NCBI GenBank assembly: GCA_002295325.1
Contig: DBGA01000074.1
Coordinates: 27,127-34,248, forward strand
Origin: Ruminococcaceae bacterium UBA866
GTDB lineage: Bacteria; Bacillota; Clostridia; Oscillospirales; Ruminococcaceae
Length of the DNA stretch: 7,122 bases
Reading direction: 5' to 3'
Both the position numbers and the translations under genes were made by a program. A model generated the notes under the pieces. That model did no database searches. It was not told where the DNA came from and saw only the letters and a list, made by a program, of their open reading frames with translations. Below, in pieces: positions 6,417 to 7,122 of the stretch (positions within the stretch are counted from its first letter, which is position 1; every line of letters begins with the position of its first letter).

Positions 6417-7122
6417 CTACACGTTAAATCTAAATAAAACAATATCGCCGTCTTGCATAACATAATCTTTACCTTGAAGTCCAACAAGTCCCTTTTCCTT
6501 TGCAACAGCCATTGTACCACAAGCAATCAGGTCGGTATAGGAAACAATTTCAGCCCTGATAAATCCACGCTCAAAGTCGGTATGAATTTTGCCCGCAGCT
6601 TGAGGGGCTTTTGTGCCTTTGGTAATTGTCCATGCACGGACTTCTTGTTCACCAGCAGTTAGATAAGAGATTAAGCCAAGTAAAGAATAACTCTCTTTGA
6701 TAATTCTGTCAAGACCTGACTCTTTTAAATTTAGTTCTGATAAAAACATTGTTTTGTCTTCAGGCGACATATCGGAAATTTCCTCTTCAATTTTTGCACA
6801 TATTGGAAGTACGCCAGCATTTTCCTCCTTTGCAATCTCACAAATTTCATTGTAGAACTTATTTGTTTCAATGTTATTTATAAAATCATCTTCAGACATA
6901 TTCGCAGCGTAAATTACTGGCTTAAATGAGAGAAGCTGCATTGTTTTTACAAGTTGATCCTCATCTTCACTAAAATCGAGGGAGCGAGCTGGCTTTCCGT
7001 CTTCAAGGCATTCCTTAATTCTTAGGCAAAGCTCAAGCTCTGCTTGATATTTTTTATCTGACTTAATTAGCTTGTTGCATTTGTCTATACGTCTGCTAAG
7101 TATTTCTAAGTCAGAAAAGATT
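6417..7122 (-). CDS. ychF: Ribosome-binding ATPase YchF (5' end beyond window)
   Basis: The frame stays open upstream of the internal ATG at 6941 to the window edge, so about 234 residues of a family of about 365 are visible; the P-loop part is missing. Reading from the edge there is a charged helical, coiled-coil-like region, then GKPARSLDF (about nt 6998-6972), and KPVIYAANMSE, which holds the unusual G4 motif NxxE (N codon 6902-6900, E codon 6893-6891). NxxE in place of NKxD is the mark of this Obg-family member and explains its ATP rather than GTP preference. PICAK (about nt 6806-6792) is G5. The last 85 or so residues form the TGS domain, with TAGEQEVRAWTI, GKIHTDFERGFIRAE and a C-terminal DGDIVLFRFNV. 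The family binds ribosomes and is linked to translation and stress response. Identity very sure. Confidence 0.96.
   Translation of the reverse strand, partial: IFSDLEILSRRIDKCNKLIKSDKKYQAELELCLRIKECLEDGKPARSLDFSEDEDQLVKTMQLLSFKPVIYAANMSEDDFINNIETNKFYNEICEIAKEENAGVLPICAKIEEEISDMSPEDKTMFLSELNLKESGLDRIIKESYSLLGLISYLTAGEQEVRAWTITKGTKAPQAAGKIHTDFERGFIRAEIVSYTDLIACGTMAVAKEKGLVGLQGKDYVMQDGDIVLFRFNV

Noticed and set aside
6939..6941. ATG at 6941 as the start of ychF
   Set aside because: The upstream in-frame translation continues with conserved YchF sequence (GKPARSLDF and the helical region), so this Met is internal.

Overview
The window looks like an ordinary chromosomal stretch of a low-GC Gram-positive anaerobe, most likely a member of the Clostridia (Bacillota). 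This is inferred from the AT-rich sequence, strong purine-rich ribosome binding sites, U-tailed hairpin terminators, the compact feoA-feoB-small Cys-rich protein operon, and tandem half-length TrkA proteins. Genus and species cannot be read from the sequence.

Layout, plus strand: (1) 1-921 is the 3' part of a gene for a prenyltransferase/squalene-cyclase-type alpha-helical repeat protein, tethered to the membrane by one C-terminal helix. (2) 1011-2420 encodes a polytopic polyprenyl-phosphate sugar-1-phosphate transferase. It has its own near-consensus extended -10 promoter (926-954) and a terminator (2443-2475), so it looks monocistronic. (3) 2574-5041 is a ferrous iron uptake operon: FeoA, FeoB and a 57-residue membrane protein with a Cys cluster that is easily missed because it is so short. 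The operon has a good promoter (2485-2513) followed at once by an imperfect 20-bp dyad (2516-2535) that is well placed to be a metal-dependent operator.

Layout, minus strand (read from right to left): (4) 7122-6417 is the C-terminal two thirds of YchF, a translation-associated ATPase of the Obg family. (5) 6369-5749 and 5737-5072 are two tandem TrkA/KtrA-type RCK proteins, 11 bases apart. They form the cytosolic nucleotide-sensing part of a K+ uptake system whose membrane subunit is not in the window. The feo operon and the trkA pair converge on a single hairpin (5043-5073) with A and T tracts on both sides, which can terminate both.

Together the genes cover Fe2+ import, K+ uptake control, the first membrane step of glycan assembly, and a ribosome-associated ATPase. 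I see no mobile element, CRISPR array, tRNA, rRNA or riboswitch, and no stretch over 300 bases without a gene. I do not see a clearly new biological system. The points most worth a second look are the feo operator-like dyad, the small Cys-rich Feo protein and its structured start region, the split TrkA pair without its channel, and the anchored alpha/alpha-barrel protein at the left edge.
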